NCBI RefSeq assembly: GCF_000300815.1
Contig: NZ_AMRX01000008.1
Coordinates: forward strand, 62,001-126,000
DNA from: Gayadomonas joobiniege G7
Lineage (GTDB): Bacteria > Pseudomonadota > Gammaproteobacteria > Enterobacterales > Alteromonadaceae
DNA: 64,000 bases
Direction: 5' to 3'
This document shows, piece by piece, positions 63,415 through 64,000 of this stretch. The notes below the pieces were generated by a model, which saw nothing but the letters and a program-made list of their open reading frames with translations, did not search any database and was not told the DNA's origin. Position numbers and translations under genes: made by a program. Within the stretch, counting starts at the first letter, position 1; every line of letters begins with the position of its first letter.

Positions 63415-64000
63415 TTGCAGCCTTTTGTTGAAAAAATATTTTTAGATGAATCCAAGTCGCTTGCGTTATTTGAGCGGACCGAGCCGGATAGCATACCTTT
63501 TGAATGGCATCACCATCCAGAAATCGAACTGACTTTAACTTTAAATAGTTATGGTCGTCGTTACATCGGTGATCACATCGAAAACTATTACGAAACTGAC
63601 CTAGTGCTTGTTGGCAAAGGTACCCCGCATACTTGGGCATCGTGCGGCAAGTATGATGAAAATAAACCCCATAAAGTTTATGTTGTGTGGTTCAGATCGG
63701 CTTGGTTAAAGTCGTTAATAGAACTCTGCCCTGAGCTCATATCGCTTGCTAAATTAATTGAAACAGCTCAAGGTGCATTGGTTTTTTCACCGGCATTAGC
63801 GCTCAGTGTAAAAGCTCAAATACTCAGTTTATTTGAACTGCCACAAGTTAAGCGACTGCCGGTGTTTATTTCAATTATGACTGAGCTTAGTCAGAGCAGT
63901 GCAAAACGCATTATAAGTCCACTGTGGATAAGGACCAGCCAGGATGAGCGTTTGGATCGGGTCTTAAATTATTTGAACAAAAACTATCACAACAAAGTGT
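63415..64000 (+). CDS. AraC-type regulator, 3' end beyond the window
   Basis: Open from a TTG at 63415 (GGAG at 63406-63409, 5 bases earlier) to the end of the window with no stop; 195 codons are visible. N-terminal cupin-like sensor: PFEWHHHPEIELTLTLNSYGRRYIGDHIENYYETDLVLVGKGTPHTW. The last residues (SQDERLDRVLNYLNKNYHNK) start the helix-turn-helix domain of AraC regulators. No ATG start is available near the ribosome site, so the TTG is the best choice. Its target is outside the window or is the CDF operon. Confidence 0.8.
   Translation, partial: MQPFVEKIFLDESKSLALFERTEPDSIPFEWHHHPEIELTLTLNSYGRRYIGDHIENYYETDLVLVGKGTPHTWASCGKYDENKPHKVYVVWFRSAWLKSLIELCPELISLAKLIETAQGALVFSPALALSVKAQILSLFELPQVKRLPVFISIMTELSQSSAKRIISPLWIRTSQDERLDRVLNYLNKNYHNKV

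Overview
The window looks like a chromosomal segment from a marine, polysaccharide-degrading gammaproteobacterium of the Alteromonadales type (Catenovulum/Paraglaciecola-like; genus not proven). The grounds are moderately AT-rich DNA, two GH50 agarase-type lipoproteins, five formylglycine sulfatases, a TonB-dependent receptor followed by a flavin-dependent halogenase and a SapC protein, and no SusC/SusD pair. No rRNA, tRNA, CRISPR array, phage or intact insertion sequence was seen.

Layout. 0-7.4 kb: an oxidoreductase, an amidase lipoprotein, two exporters, a LysR regulator and FMN L-lactate dehydrogenase. 7.5-37.9 kb: a large locus for a sulfated galactan (agar/porphyran-like). On the plus strand it has two sulfatases, a multidomain clan GH-A enzyme with three Cys-rich modules and a dockerin-like tail, a GH95 enzyme, a GH50 enzyme and a frameshifted Asp-box (BNR) lipoprotein. 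On the minus strand it has a second GH50 and a DUF6786 lipoprotein. A third sulfatase, a double-helix-turn-helix GntR/FCD regulator, a fourth sulfatase and the TonB receptor-halogenase-SapC operon complete it. A NYN protein and a DsbD/redoxin pair sit inside this block.

38.0-41.4 kb: a zinc-uptake-like cluster (ZrgA/DUF2796, DUF3299, ABC ATPase and permease) read divergently from a candidate Zur site. 41.4-46.2 kb: HD-GYP, LysR, HPP, aldo-keto reductase and PhoX phosphatase genes. 46.3-53.6 kb: a second catabolic locus with DUF6807, ThuA, an AraC regulator, a cytochrome c fused to a sorbosone-dehydrogenase-like propeller, and the fifth sulfatase. 53.6-57.0 kb: a DsbA-like protein, a relic of a REP-associated transposase, a soluble PAS chemoreceptor and an AraC regulator. 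57.2-59.4 kb: SemiSWEET and a DUF5060 glycosidase. 59.6-64.0 kb: a His-rich ZnuD-like receptor with a Zur-like site, a divergent CDF metal exporter, a small membrane ORF and an AraC regulator cut by the window end.

How it may work together (inference): the receptor imports sulfated oligogalactans, sulfatases remove sulfate, GH50 enzymes cut beta-linkages from chain ends, and GH95 removes alpha-L-fucose or alpha-L-galactose. Lactate from L-galactose or L-fucose catabolism could feed LldD. Small palindromes shared between promoters (ATTGTTAACAAT; TGTAATGTTATA) suggest at least two local regulons, one for glycans and one for zinc.
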